Assembly (NCBI GenBank): GCA_019310485.1
Contig: JAFDEF010000046.1
Coordinates: 1 to 41,722 of the forward strand
DNA from: Deltaproteobacteria bacterium
GTDB lineage: Bacteria; Desulfobacterota; DSM-4660; Desulfatiglandales; HGW-15
DNA: 41,722 bases
Direction: 5' to 3'
This document shows, piece after piece, positions 8,227 to 18,204 of this stretch (its first letter is position 1; each line of letters starts with the position of its first letter). The notes beneath the pieces were generated by a model. That model made no database searches. It was not told the DNA's origin and saw nothing but the letters and a program-made list of their open reading frames with translations. The position numbers and the translations under genes are program-made.

Positions 8227-8679
8227 TTATCTTGAATTATCCAGGAACCTTGGGGGGCCTGCCTCTCTTGCACAGTAGCTCTTTATAGCTTGCCTCGCAT
8301 TTTGCAACTTAAGAAGCTTTGCCCTGATATTTGTCTCTTCGGCTTCTGCCAGCGCAAGCATCTCTTTATCCAGAAAGAGAATCCTCTCCATTGTGTTTTT
8401 TATCCTTGAAGCATAACTGCTGATTAACAGCCTAAGCCTGTCAGAAAGCAGGAGAGAACTTTCTCGACCTCCGCCAAGCAGCTTCTCCATGGAGAAATCC
8501 ACCATCTGAATCCTCCTTATACAGCGCCCCCGCTCAGAAAGAAGCGAGTCTAAGTGGTTTTCCTGGTTACTTTCAAGGTTTTCCTTGAGCTTCTTTGTGA
8601 TTGACAAGTAGTGGTTAAAAAGAGCAAGTTTTTTCTCCAGATAAGAGCAAATCAAACTTAGCCCGTCTTTATTGAACAT
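8227..8679 (-). CDS. Probable flagellar chaperone, FliT-like
   Basis: A 150-residue, almost entirely helical protein rich in Leu, Lys and Glu with no enzyme motif. It lies directly downstream of fliS on the same strand, where FliT or FlgN-like export chaperones usually sit, and its size and long helices fit that group. FliT binds FliD and keeps it ready for export. Sequence resemblance is too weak to assign FliT firmly. The ATG at 8679 is preferred because GGAGG lies nine bases upstream; an ATG at 8685 is only three bases from that site. The C-terminal end (REAGPPRFLDNS) looks disordered. About 145 bases separate it from fliS, longer than the other gaps here. Confidence 0.6.
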   Translation of the reverse strand: MFNKDGLSLICSYLEKKLALFNHYLSITKKLKENLESNQENHLDSLLSERGRCIRRIQMVDFSMEKLLGGGRESSLLLSDRLRLLISSYASRIKNTMERILFLDKEMLALAEAEETNIRAKLLKLQNARQAIKSYCAREAGPPRFLDNSR

Positions 8680-8824
8680 CGTCATTAACCTCCGTGTCAG
8701 CTCGTGCCAGGGTACGCCTACGGCCCCCTTTAGGAAGCCCACCGCGGAAAGATCCGCGTGTTTCCGAGGGGCCAACGACCATCGTTTTCATCCGGTGCAA
8801 GCTCGCCCCGGCTAGGAGCTCTCT

Positions 8825-9196
8825 TTACTGCTCTGCGGAGATTTGCTCCCACGCGGCCTTCATCTCCGCCAACATCCCGAGAACTTCGTCAACGGCCTCG
8901 GTATCCTTGTTTACATCTGCAGAGAGTAAGCGTTTGAGCATGTAATTGTAAAGGGCAGCCAGGTTCTTGGCTATGACCCCACCCTTTTCAAAATCAAGGC
9001 AAGACAAAAGCTCTGTGATGACTTCCCTGGCCTTTGAAAGGGCCTTTGCCTTTCCTTCATAGTCTCCTTCTCGGTATTTTTTCTTTCCCCTGTTCAAGTA
9101 ATCTATAGCTCCTTCGTAGCAGATAAGAACCAGTTTCTTTGGATCAGCCGTCATAATGTTCGTTTCAAAATAGGACTGAGCGCGGTTGCCATACAT
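8825..9196 (-). CDS. fliS: Flagellin export chaperone FliS
   Basis: A 123-residue helical protein starting MYGNRAQSYFETNIMTADPKKLVLICYEGAIDYL, the standard FliS opening, with later DFEKGGVIAKNLAALYNYMLKRL, also typical. FliS binds the C-terminal helix of flagellin in the cytoplasm, prevents early polymerisation and delivers it to the export gate. A good ribosome-binding site (AGGAGG) precedes the ATG. It lies 74 bases downstream of fliD and most likely shares its transcript. Confidence 0.95.
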   Translation of the reverse strand: MYGNRAQSYFETNIMTADPKKLVLICYEGAIDYLNRGKKKYREGDYEGKAKALSKAREVITELLSCLDFEKGGVIAKNLAALYNYMLKRLLSADVNKDTEAVDEVLGMLAEMKAAWEQISAEQ

Positions 9197-9270
9197 TTAA
9201 TAAGCCTCCTTTTTGTTTTTAAGGTGTCGTGGTTTTGCCCTAAGCGTGTTCCCTGGTTGGATAATTACAA

Positions 9271-12200
9271 TCACAGTAGGCCCCATCCATTGTATGAGGC
9301 ACTGATCTGTCCGCTCAACCACTGGCTCTGGCTTTTAAGTTTGCTGATTGCAGTTTCCATGGCTACAAACCTGTTGATCATCATTTCTGTCTTCCGATCA
9401 AGACGGGCTTCCATCTCCTGTATGTCATCTTCCAGATCATCAACCCTATCCCTCATAGACTCCATCCTGTAGTCAAGGTACCCGTCTGCCGTATTGGTAA
9501 TATCGTAGAGAAGTCTGTTGAAAAGCTCGGCAACTCCCATGGTAATCTTTACCGTTCCCTGGCTGCCGGTTCCCGTACCAGTGTACCTGATGCTTAACCC
9601 CTCGATGCTGGTGGTCTCACCGGTTGCAGGCGCATCCCCAGTCAGCACTTGGCCGGTGCCCGTAGCCGATTCAGCGTTAATTGTTCCCTGCACGTCGAGC
9701 CCGCTGTGCTCTCCGTTTACAAGCCCTAGATCAAGGTCCCTGGTGGTAGATAGCTCGAGGTCATTATTTTGGTCACCGAGGCTCAGGCTGCCGGAGCCGT
9801 TGTAGTGAAGATTCACTGCCAGTGATCCATCCCCTCCTGCCAGGTCCTCAACTACGATCTTCCCCTGCTCTATTCGTGCATCAACATTGCCAAAGGCTGA
9901 TTCGATGGTAGTAAGCAAACTCTCAACGTCCTGATAGGAGCTACCTGAATAGAGATTGTAACTCTCGGACACGGAATTGCCTGCATGGTCGGTCCCGGAG
10001 ATTGTTATGGTATCGCTTTGGGCAGGGGTGAAACCGTAAATTTCATCCCACTTTGTGGCGCTTTTTATGTAAGCCTTTCCATCGGAGGCTGCGGTAGTAT
10101 TGGTGGTGGCGCTCCAAACGATTTCATTATATTCAGTGCCCCTGATGTTTTGTGATATTGTAAACCCGTTGGAGCTCCCGTACTCATCATGGGTAATCTG
10201 AAGGTAGTTTCCGCTGGTAGATGCGGTAATATCCATGGAGCTTCTGCCCTCTACACCTCCTGAATTGGTAGTCAGCAGGGTGCCGAAATTTAATGAGCCT
10301 CCGCCCTCATGGTTTTCGGTTAGGGTGATTGAAATCTGGCTGTCTCCTGCCTCGTTGTCTTGAAGAACCAGCTTTCCGCTTGAGTCAAAATAAGCCGAAA
10401 CCTCGTTGCCGTAAAGGTTTTCAACAAAGGAGAGGAAACCCTGCAGAGTATCTTGGTCGGCATCAGTGATTGTATAGGTTCCGGAAACAGAGCTGCCATT
10501 TCGTCTCGTCCCTGTTATGGTGATTGAATCTCCATCTACAATGTTATTGCTCCCTCCACCAGTGTCAATTTCCGACCATTTAGTTAGATAATTAACCGGG
10601 TCCCCTCCTGTGATGTTGACATTGGCGGTGTCACTGACAAGAAGCTGGGTGTATTCCCGGGACAGCTCAGAATTAATTGCGTTTACAATCTCGGTTAGAC
10701 TGCTCTGCGTTCCGTCAAAGGCGATTTGAGCCTGCCTTCCCGTGCTCATATCAGTAATTGTAAGGGTTTCAGGGGCACTCAAGCCGCTGCTTAAGTCAGT
10801 CGTCCCCGTGGCACTTCCCCTGGCTGGTGCCTGCGCGATAGATACAGCATATTCGCCTGGCACTGTCTGATCGGAGTGCGAAATATATTCCACATCACCA
10901 TCAGTGGTTGTGCCTTCAGCTACAAATATTCTTTTTACTCCGTTAAAATCTTCATCCAGCGCATCTATGAAATCGTCACTGTCAAGGATAAGTTTTCCGT
11001 CATTTGAATGATCGGAATAATCAATCTGTGAATTGATCCCTATCAGGGAAAGAGCATTGAGAGTGCTCGGTAGCCCCGATACTGCGTTTACAACAATATC
11101 CTGAAGGCCGCTCCTTATAGAACTCAAAGTTGCATCCCCTTGAAGCAGGCCGCCGCTTTGGGTTTCCTCATTATAGGCAAATTGCTGGTTGATGTCGGAT
11201 ATAACATCGTTATAAGCATCAAGAAGATCCTGGACCGAGGATTTTACGGTATTGTAGTCCCGTGATATTGTAAGGGTAACGCTGCTGCCCGCTTCAACTG
11301 TGAGGAGGTTCAGGGTTACCCCTGCGATAGCATTATCTATAGTGTTGGAAGAACTGGTTATTGCAGTCCCGTCAACAATTATGCTTGCATCCTGCCCCTC
11401 CCTGATTTGCATGGTGTAACCTTCAGTCGAAGCGCTGAGAGTGCCGAGATCAAGAGTCCCGCCGCCTTCATTGTTGGCGACAAGGCTGATGCTTAGCTGG
11501 CTGTCGCCGGAAGTGCTGTCAGTTACCTGTATCTTTCCATCCACTATTGCGGCACTTCCAGCGTCAAGTCCGAAGAGGGTTTCAATTTCGCTAAGTAAGT
11601 CGTTAAGGGTTTTATAACCGCCGTCATATATATTGAAAGTGGTTGCACTGACCGTGGTCCCGTCGTGCTTTGTGCCTGATATGGTAATCGTGTCCGACGT
11701 GCCGGGTGTGTAACCTTGGATGTCGTCAAAGCTGGTGCCTCCAACCACCGGCTGCCCTGTGCTTATTGAAGTGTTGGCCGTATCACTTATGTGTACTTCA
11801 GCTACGCTGCCCTGGTCTCCCTCAAGAATACCGAGGGTTTGCAATACATTGTTTGCGTCTACAAAAGAAGTCGTATTTTCTATTTGCAGCCTGTACGTAG
11901 TAACCCCATTCTGGGTAGTGGATACAACTGAAGCTGTGATATTCGTTGCGCCTGAAGCGGTGTTTATATCATCGGCAATCTGGGTCAGAGATTTGGAAAG
12001 ATCGACCGTAACAGTAAATTGGTTGCCCGAAGGGCCGATCGTTACATTGCCGCTTTGGGGGGTATTAAGCCCCAGGATAGAGCCTACAGACTGGGTGCTG
12101 CTTGAAAATGCTTCAGACTGGACACCATTGCTTATAAGGTTTTTTACGGAGCTTGTCCCTTGTATGAATCCCAGGCCGTTGCTCAAAATATTCTCGGCAC

Positions 12201-12819
12201 TTGAGCTTGCATCGAAGATGGCGAAAGCATCCTTGCCGGTGTTGTCACTTGTAAGTATTAGCCGGTAATTGCTTGAGGAGACGGTCAAAACTGAAGCGGT
12301 TACCCCGGTCGCGCTTGCACCGGAGTTAAGATTATTGATTTTGTCTCGAATATCATAAAGGTCATCACTTGCCTCAACGCTTACAGCCCTTCCGTTTATA
12401 ACAAATTCTCCTGAAAGTCCCAGAGCTGTATCGTAGCTTGCAAAGCTTTTTGAGGATATCTTGCGAGCTTGCGCCACCTTTGAATTAGCATTCATGGTGA
12501 TCGTATGAGTCCCGGGAGCAGCGCTTGTGGAAGTGGACACGGTTAGAAAATCCGGGCCGCTGTAGGTAGCGGAATTGGTAGTGAGTGAAGTTGTAAACAC
12601 GTTAAAGGCATCGCTGCTTGCAAGGGTTACGGCCTTGGTTTTAAGGGCCAGGAGCTTGGTATTGAGCGATTGAAGGATTTGGAGTTTTGATTCGTATTCC
12701 GACTTCTGGTTTTCTACCAGATCAACAGGACGGTGCTCGATCTTGATCAACTGGTCAATCATTGTCCGCCAGTCAAAACCACTTGACAGGCCTGATACCA
12801 GATTTGTGCTTAAAGACAT
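9271..12819 (-). CDS. fliD: Flagellar filament cap protein FliD, very long
   Basis: A 1182-residue protein, roughly twice the usual FliD length. Both ends are standard: the N-terminus (LSTNLVSGLSSGFDWRTMIDQLIKIE) and the C-terminal coiled coil (MRDRVDDLEDDIQEMEARLDRKTEMMINRFVAMETAI). The internal core SNTIDNAIAGVTLNLL is also typical. The extra length comes largely from three related modules of about 115 residues, at about 345-460, 730-850 and 900-1015. Each has the pattern DTITISGT-x-G, a turn of Tyr/Gly, LL-IE-FG, a GK-hydrophobic strand and a GGG-L-G-L end. FliD caps the growing filament and helps flagellin fold. The modules probably form outward domains for surface contact or adhesion. 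A sigma-28-like promoter precedes it. Confidence 0.95.
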   Translation of the reverse strand: MSLSTNLVSGLSSGFDWRTMIDQLIKIEHRPVDLVENQKSEYESKLQILQSLNTKLLALKTKAVTLASSDAFNVFTTSLTTNSATYSGPDFLTVSTSTSAAPGTHTITMNANSKVAQARKISSKSFASYDTALGLSGEFVINGRAVSVEASDDLYDIRDKINNLNSGASATGVTASVLTVSSSNYRLILTSDNTGKDAFAIFDASSSAENILSNGLGFIQGTSSVKNLISNGVQSEAFSSSTQSVGSILGLNTPQSGNVTIGPSGNQFTVTVDLSKSLTQIADDINTASGATNITASVVSTTQNGVTTYRLQIENTTSFVDANNVLQTLGILEGDQGSVAEVHISDTANTSISTGQPVVGGTSFDDIQGYTPGTSDTITISGTKHDGTTVSATTFNIYDGGYKTLNDLLSEIETLFGLDAGSAAIVDGKIQVTDSTSGDSQLSISLVANNEGGGTLDLGTLSASTEGYTMQIREGQDASIIVDGTAITSSSNTIDNAIAGVTLNLLTVEAGSSVTLTISRDYNTVKSSVQDLLDAYNDVISDINQQFAYNEETQSGGLLQGDATLSSIRSGLQDIVVNAVSGLPSTLNALSLIGINSQIDYSDHSNDGKLILDSDDFIDALDEDFNGVKRIFVAEGTTTDGDVEYISHSDQTVPGEYAVSIAQAPARGSATGTTDLSSGLSAPETLTITDMSTGRQAQIAFDGTQSSLTEIVNAINSELSREYTQLLVSDTANVNITGGDPVNYLTKWSEIDTGGGSNNIVDGDSITITGTRRNGSSVSGTYTITDADQDTLQGFLSFVENLYGNEVSAYFDSSGKLVLQDNEAGDSQISITLTENHEGGGSLNFGTLLTTNSGGVEGRSSMDITASTSGNYLQITHDEYGSSNGFTISQNIRGTEYNEIVWSATTNTTAASDGKAYIKSATKWDEIYGFTPAQSDTITISGTDHAGNSVSESYNLYSGSSYQDVESLLTTIESAFGNVDARIEQGKIVVEDLAGGDGSLAVNLHYNGSGSLSLGDQNNDLELSTTRDLDLGLVNGEHSGLDVQGTINAESATGTGQVLTGDAPATGETTSIEGLSIRYTGTGTGSQGTVKITMGVAELFNRLLYDITNTADGYLDYRMESMRDRVDDLEDDIQEMEARLDRKTEMMINRFVAMETAISKLKSQSQWLSGQISASYNGWGLL

Positions 12820-12880
12820 GTTTCTCCTCCGTCAATCTAAAATTATACGAGGCGGAAAATAGTACCTGATACTGACATAG

Positions 12881-12907
12881 TTATCGGAAAATTATGCCGA
12901 AAACTTG
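12881..12907 (-). promoter_or_regulatory. Sigma-28-type promoter for fliD
   Basis: On the minus strand CAAG is followed after 15 bases by TCCGATAA. The -10 half differs from consensus at one position; the -35 half is weaker but the following TTTT resembles the extended form. It lies 61 bases before the fliD start codon. Confidence 0.6.
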
Positions 12908-12977
12908 AGGGTGTCAAACCACCTGTGGATTCGGATTGCAAGATACTTGCCACTGTTGGTGCCTGTGCTGGACTAAG

Positions 12978-13012
12978 AAGGCCCTGCCTCCTCCAACCGG
13001 AGGCAGGGCCTT
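12978..13012 (-). terminator. Terminator after the flagellin gene
   Basis: A perfect 14-bp GC-rich inverted repeat (12978-12991 with 12999-13012) with a 7-base loop lies 19 bases after the flagellin stop codon. On the minus strand the stem ends in CCTT followed by CTTAG, a short T-rich tail. It separates the fliC transcript from fliD. Confidence 0.75.
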
Positions 13013-13031
13013 TGCACGGTGTTTATAAGGC

Positions 13032-14441
13032 CTAGCGGAAAAGAGCTAGTACCTGCTGGGGTGCTGTGTTTGCCTGGGCAAGCATAGCAGTCCCTGCCTG
13101 GAGAAGAATTTGGTTCTTGGTGAATGTGGTCATCTCCGCAGCCATGTCTACATCACGAATGACCGATTCGGCAGCTTGTACGTTTTCTATGGTCGTAGCC
13201 AGGTTCGAAGCTGCATAGCTCAAGCGGTTCATGTACGCGCCGATGTCACCTCGGAGCGAAGTCAAGTCCGATATTGCATTGTCAATGGTATCCAGAGCAC
13301 TCTGGGCTCCCGACGCAGTGGAAAGATCAATGCTGGAAAGCGCAGTACTTCCGGCTGTGGTGCCAAGATTTGTGGTTCTGGCATCTCCAGTGGCAACAGT
13401 GATCTGGTTGTTGGAGTTGTTTTCAGCCCCTACCTGGAAGGTTTTGTTGCCAGAGGAAGAGACTGTGAAAGTGAGCGAGTTAAGCTCTCCTGCCGAATAG
13501 CCTGATCCAAGGGTGATTTTTATGCCAAGCTGGTCAAAATTCGCCACCTGGCTCGCATTTAATGAAACAGTCTGGCTTTCCGAACCGTTTGTCAGGGTCG
13601 CAGTGCCACTGCTGTCGGTAAGTGTCCAGGTACCGGTGGTAACCGTAGATGAAACTGTGATTCCGGTTGTGGCAAGACCCACGTCCGTGACCGTAAACGT
13701 GTCGCTATCTAAGTTGGTGGTTGTCATGGTGGCATCACCCGATATCTTTATTCCCAGATCAGAGAAATTTACACTGTTATTTGCAACAGTACCGTATGCG
13801 ACAACCGTTCCGTTGGTTGCCGTTACTGTGGCTCCACTACTCGCCGCTATTGTCCATGTTCCGGCCTTGACCAAGGTTGCATCATCGGTTATTGTACTTC
13901 CAGTCATGCCTACACCATCAATATCCGAGAAATCGAACTGGTAGTAACTGGTGCCTTTATAGCCGTAATTAACAGTGTTGTCCGATCCGCCCAGGGAACC
14001 TACTGATCTATCCCCAAAGCTTCCGTTAATGAGAACATCGCTTCCATATTTTGTTCCGTTCGCGATCCGGTTGATTTCGTCAAGCAGCTTGTCAGCCTCG
14101 GAGTCGATTTTTGTCCTCTCAGAAGAACCAACGTTTGCTGATGCTGCCTGCGTGGCAAGCTCTTTTAGCCTGGTGAGCATATTTCCTATTTGCTCCATTG
14201 CGCCTTCAGCAACCTGGAGCATAGAGCTTGCCTCAGAGGTGTTCCTTTGTGCCACCTTAAAACTTGCGATATCGGCCCTGAAGCTCTGGGAAATCGCAAG
14301 CCCCGCAGCATCGTCCGCAGCTCTATTGATGCGGTAGCCGGACGACAATCTTTCAAGAGATTTACTCAGCCCGGCATCAGCGACGCTCAACTGGCGGTGA
14401 GTGTTCATCGCCGCAATGTTATTTACAATCCTCAATCCCAT
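13032..14441 (-). CDS. fliC: Flagellin
   Basis: A 469-residue filament subunit. The start at 14441 gives the canonical N-terminus MGLRIVNNIAAMNTHRQL and is preceded by AGGAGG at 14450-14455; the frame stays open further upstream but that part is not flagellin-like. Residues 1-165 form the conserved N-terminal helices (LERLSSGYRINRAADDAAGLAIS). Residues about 170-375 are a Thr/Ser/Gly/Val-rich variable region, the surface-exposed part and the usual site of O-glycosylation. The last 90 residues are the conserved C-terminal helix region ending in ANTAPQQVLALFR. The two glycosyltransferase genes upstream on the same strand suggest that the filament is glycosylated. A sigma-28-type promoter and a terminator frame it as a single-gene transcript. 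Confidence 0.97.
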   Translation of the reverse strand: MGLRIVNNIAAMNTHRQLSVADAGLSKSLERLSSGYRINRAADDAAGLAISQSFRADIASFKVAQRNTSEASSMLQVAEGAMEQIGNMLTRLKELATQAASANVGSSERTKIDSEADKLLDEINRIANGTKYGSDVLINGSFGDRSVGSLGGSDNTVNYGYKGTSYYQFDFSDIDGVGMTGSTITDDATLVKAGTWTIAASSGATVTATNGTVVAYGTVANNSVNFSDLGIKISGDATMTTTNLDSDTFTVTDVGLATTGITVSSTVTTGTWTLTDSSGTATLTNGSESQTVSLNASQVANFDQLGIKITLGSGYSAGELNSLTFTVSSSGNKTFQVGAENNSNNQITVATGDARTTNLGTTAGSTALSSIDLSTASGAQSALDTIDNAISDLTSLRGDIGAYMNRLSYAASNLATTIENVQAAESVIRDVDMAAEMTTFTKNQILLQAGTAMLAQANTAPQQVLALFR

Positions 14442-14620
14442 GATCTTACCCTCCTTTGTCTGTCGGTTATTGTTTGCTTGCTGGAGAATTGTTGTTAGCA
14501 ATTCACTCGCGGTTTTCAGACTGATGTTTTCAGCCTTCAACCTTCCGGCATCAAACCCAACCTTTTTTCATCCCCCCTTTCTTCCAGGTTTGATGCCCTT
14601 GGTTTGTTTGCTCGATTTTA

Positions 14621-14647
14621 TTATCGGAAGTAAAGAGAGTTTCCTTA
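14621..14647 (-). promoter_or_regulatory. Sigma-28-type promoter for fliC
   Basis: On the minus strand TAAG is followed after 15 bases by TCCGATAA, one change in each half from the FliA consensus. It lies 180 bases before the flagellin start codon, leaving a long untranslated leader of about 170 bases, which may hold post-transcriptional control. Confidence 0.7.
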
Positions 14648-14758
14648 AGCTCTTTTTCGGTCAGGGTGATAGAAAGCCGGAGTTCGTATAGGGGGTTCGA
14701 CCCCGCGGAATCCGCTTGAGGAGGGAAAACTTGGCGGGCTGTTAGTCTACCGAATGGC

Positions 14759-16795
14759 TCAGTGTTGTAGCCGTTTGATTTGTCCCTTGATGAGTTCCAT
14801 GACTTCCGGGTCCTTTGGGTTTAGGATCAATGCCGTTTCCAGAATCCCTGCGGCCCTGTTGTACTCATTGTATAGAGAAGCGCTGCGTGCAAGACTTTTC
14901 AGGCGATCAGCATCAGCAGGTCCCAGGAGCTTGGCCACATCAAAAGCAAGGTCAAAGCATGCCAGATCCTGCCGGTCAAGAAGCCTTTGCGCGATTACGA
15001 GAAAGAGATTTGCAAGCTGGGAAATTGAATCCAGCACCAAGCTTGCAGGAATATCTAGGAGATGGAGTATTTTATCGCAAACGGCTACAAGCTGCTCAAT
15101 TTCTGCAGCTTCAAGATAAGATCTGGCAAGCGTAAGGTGCAGGTGAACATCATCAGGGGCTGTCTTAATTGCCTTTTCCAGACAAGGAATTGCAAGGTCA
15201 AGCTTTCCTTGTCTAACATATATGTACCCGAGATTTTTGTGGGCCATGGAATCTTCTCCTCCGGCAACTTCCAGGGCCTGTTTATATTTTTTTATTGCAG
15301 CTTCCACAGAGCCGCTTCGTTCGAGCGCCGCCCCCCAGTTCACCAGGTTCTTTTCCCAATTTGGATCGACTTTATGTGCTTGCCGAAAACAGTCGGCGGC
15401 TTTTTTGTAATCGCCCATCTCCATCAGGGCGAGTCCTTTGAAGTAAAAGGCTTCCCTGGGATTAATTCCAGCTAGCAGGCCAAGCCTCTGGACGGCTTTC
15501 GGCCACTTTTTATGCTTCATAAGCAAGAGCGCGCTCATCTTCAGATCTTCTTCGAATTCTTTTGTTGCCGGAAGCTGCTCCCAAAAGTATATGGCCTCCT
15601 GCTCAAAGCCTTTTCTGTAAAGAACTTTCCCGATACTTGAAATGAATATGTCTTTTATAGTCTCCGGAGCCAGGGTTACTGATTTTTCAAAGGCTTCGAG
15701 CGCTTCAGCCTTTCTATCCAGGTACGCCAGGGCCATACCTTTGATTTTGTAAGCTTCCCATACCTTGTTGGCTTTTTCGAAAACAACAAAGCCGAATTTC
15801 TCTGGGGCTAATGCCAGTTCTTGCCGGCAGAGAAAGTATTTATCTATGTGGTATAGCGCCCTGTGGTAATCATTTCGCCCCAGGCTAATGAAGGCCATGC
15901 AAAAATGAAGATCTACACTGTCTTTGAAAAACTGCAGACCCTCCCTGCAAAGCCCCTCCGCTTCATCGAAGCGCTGCATTTCTGCCAGGGAAGCTACCAG
16001 TATAAAATAGGTCCATGCGAAGGCGCTATCTTTTCGTTTGACAAGGTCATCTTTCAGCAGCGAGCGCACTTTGAGAGCAGTTTTGTATGCCTTTTCATAC
16101 TGCTCCTGCGCAAAATAGGAGACTGCAAGGTGATGTATGGTAGGCACGTGATCGGGCTTGGCCTCAGACTGGCGTAAAAGCAAGTTAAGTGTTCTTTCCT
16201 GTTTTTTTTGTTTTTTCTCCCCTTCCAGGTCATAGCCATAGTGCCAGATAACGGCCTTCAGGAAAGCAACCACCCGGCCTGCGCAATCCAACTGATTGTG
16301 AACAATTCCAGAATATTTCATCCCAATGTTGTTTTTGAATAGTCTGGGAGAGGTAGCTTCGTTGTAGTATTTTCCCCCGTCCATGTAGCTCCTGACATAC
16401 ACGCTGATAACCTCAGGGTTGTGCTTTGCAAGGAAGTTCCTTACCAAAGGCACAGAGGCGGGATCCAGTTTCTCATCTGCGTCTATGACAAATATCCAAT
16501 CTCCTTTTGCATACGAAAGGGACTGATTGCGGTGCTTGCTGAAGTCATTTTCCCAAGGGTGCCTGTAGATGCGTGCACCGAATCTTCCGGCAATTTGAAT
16601 TGTGTTATCTGTTGATCCCGTGTCTACAATAACAATTTCATCCACGAGATCACGGATGCTTCGCAAACACTGCGGCAAGAAATGTTCTTCATTCTTAACT
16701 ATCATACAGGCCGATATTAAAGGTCCCTGATTGTGCTTAGGTCTCAAGATATGAACTGGTCCAGTGCCTAGAGTATTTTTTTTCTTTTTTTTCAT
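14759..16795 (-). CDS. Family 2 glycosyltransferase with C-terminal TPR repeats
   Basis: A 678-residue protein. Residues 25-250 form a GT-A fold of glycosyltransferase family 2: ISACMIVKNEE, then VDEIVIVDTGSTDNT and the metal/nucleotide-binding FVIDADEKLD. Residues about 260-670 are helical TPR repeats (for example YYKGLALMEMGDYKKAADCF). This GT2-TPR layout is common beside flagellin genes and is thought to modify flagellin; the TPRs would hold the acceptor protein. The ATG at 16795 (start MKKKKKNTLG) follows AGGAG with good spacing; the frame is open further upstream but overlaps the previous gene. It is the third gene of the nucleosidase/GT9/GT2 row and the last before fliC. Confidence 0.88.
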   Translation of the reverse strand: MKKKKKNTLGTGPVHILRPKHNQGPLISACMIVKNEEHFLPQCLRSIRDLVDEIVIVDTGSTDNTIQIAGRFGARIYRHPWENDFSKHRNQSLSYAKGDWIFVIDADEKLDPASVPLVRNFLAKHNPEVISVYVRSYMDGGKYYNEATSPRLFKNNIGMKYSGIVHNQLDCAGRVVAFLKAVIWHYGYDLEGEKKQKKQERTLNLLLRQSEAKPDHVPTIHHLAVSYFAQEQYEKAYKTALKVRSLLKDDLVKRKDSAFAWTYFILVASLAEMQRFDEAEGLCREGLQFFKDSVDLHFCMAFISLGRNDYHRALYHIDKYFLCRQELALAPEKFGFVVFEKANKVWEAYKIKGMALAYLDRKAEALEAFEKSVTLAPETIKDIFISSIGKVLYRKGFEQEAIYFWEQLPATKEFEEDLKMSALLLMKHKKWPKAVQRLGLLAGINPREAFYFKGLALMEMGDYKKAADCFRQAHKVDPNWEKNLVNWGAALERSGSVEAAIKKYKQALEVAGGEDSMAHKNLGYIYVRQGKLDLAIPCLEKAIKTAPDDVHLHLTLARSYLEAAEIEQLVAVCDKILHLLDIPASLVLDSISQLANLFLVIAQRLLDRQDLACFDLAFDVAKLLGPADADRLKSLARSASLYNEYNRAAGILETALILNPKDPEVMELIKGQIKRLQH

Positions 16796-16842
16796 ATCTG
16801 TTTCCTCTCCTTTGCAGGGGAAGCCCGTGGTTAGCTGCAAAC

Positions 16843-17934
16843 TCAGGCGGACTTCAGCTTGAACTTGAAAAGGTCGGCACACTCACAGATGACCTTTCCA
16901 AGAATTCGTTCGGGGCTTATACTGGGATGGTAAAAAGCTTTGCAGGTATCGTAGCCGTACGGGCATTTGTCCATAACTTCTCCGCAAGGGGTACACTCAA
17001 TTTCGCTCTGCATGCAGCGAACGTTTTTGTGGCACCTGTATATGCCCGGCAGCGTCGTGCTTAAGAGAGCAAGGGTCCTTATTCCTAGAATATTTGAAAG
17101 GTGGACAGGAAATGAGTCCATGCCAATAACAAAGTCCATTTGTTTTATTAATGCCGCCAATTCGAAGATGTCAGTTTTCCCCAAGTAGTTGTAATACCCG
17201 CGAAGTTGCAAGCCTTCAACAGCAGCGTTTGGCCTTGTACCAAGATGGTAGACCTCAAAGCCCATTTGAACCAGCCCACAAAGCAGCCTAAGAGCCAAGT
17301 CGTCAGGATAAGACCGGAGCTTTCCTTTGGACTCAAAGCAGATGCCTACATGAATCTCGTTTTTTTGAGGAAGTTTCATACGCTGCAAGATGTGAGGCGG
17401 TATCGAATAGGTCCCGCTGAAGGTGGACATGTCAACCCCATAGGCTGAACCTAGCTCTTCCATAATGCACCTTCTCCACTTCTCGGTTTTGTCCAGTATG
17501 AATGCGGTCAAATCCGGCTGCACATAATGGTATTTTGCGATCCTGCGGATCTCTACAGGGAAATCAAGCCGGTTTCCCGTAAATCCCATTGGCACAAAAA
17601 CGTAACGCCAGGTGTGATAATGGCAGGCTATGTCAATAGACAAGTTGTACTTTTTTGCCATAAGTATAAGAAGAACTGCGACAGAAATGGCGTCTCCAAG
17701 TCCTCCCTCAAAGATTACAAGAAGCTTTTGCTGGTGCACATTCCGGGTCAGCGCCGACTTGCTCAAAAGAGGTAAAGCTCTGTCATCTCCTCGAATTATG
17801 CCCCATTTCTTGCCCACAATGGTTTGTGCCAACACATCATGCATCAGGTATGTCTTTCCACGAAAAAGCCTCTTTTCCCCAAAAACAGGATCCTTGACAT
17901 CAATTTTCTTTTCTGTAATTTGAACCATTAGCAT
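16843..17934 (-). CDS. Family 9 glycosyltransferase (heptosyltransferase-like)
   Basis: A 363-residue GT-B fold protein. LLVIFEGGLGDAISVAVLL (about residue 70) is the N-terminal glycine loop of glycosyltransferase family 9, and FVIGMDSFPVHLSNILGIRTLAL (about 265-287) is the donor-binding signature shared with ADP-heptose transferases. A cysteine-rich end (CTPCGEVMDKCPYGYDTC) is frequent in this family and may bind metal. The conserved second motif reads DSF rather than DSG, so the donor may differ from ADP-heptose. Near flagellin, such proteins are likely to transfer a heptose-like or other sugar during flagellin glycosylation. The ATG at 17934 has GGGAG nine bases upstream; a second ATG lies at 17928. 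Confidence 0.8.
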   Translation of the reverse strand: MLMVQITEKKIDVKDPVFGEKRLFRGKTYLMHDVLAQTIVGKKWGIIRGDDRALPLLSKSALTRNVHQQKLLVIFEGGLGDAISVAVLLILMAKKYNLSIDIACHYHTWRYVFVPMGFTGNRLDFPVEIRRIAKYHYVQPDLTAFILDKTEKWRRCIMEELGSAYGVDMSTFSGTYSIPPHILQRMKLPQKNEIHVGICFESKGKLRSYPDDLALRLLCGLVQMGFEVYHLGTRPNAAVEGLQLRGYYNYLGKTDIFELAALIKQMDFVIGMDSFPVHLSNILGIRTLALLSTTLPGIYRCHKNVRCMQSEIECTPCGEVMDKCPYGYDTCKAFYHPSISPERILGKVICECADLFKFKLKSA

Positions 17935-18204
17935 TCAGTTTTTCTCCCTCTCGTTATGCTTCAGGTCCAAGATTCCGAAAAGCATGAAGACTATTCCCTG
18001 GTTCCCGGCCATAGTTGCTATGGCAGACATACGCTTTGACTGTGAGGTTAGTCCCATAAGTGTCAACAGATTTGGCTCTGCAAGGGGTGCTGGAGAAAGC
18101 TTGCATCGTTAGCAAGCGGGTTTTGGCCAGTTTATTCGGGCCTATCACGTCTTTCCCCGGTCTCTTATGGATGCACAGTTTGGATCTATTAAGGAGAGGT
18201 ACCT

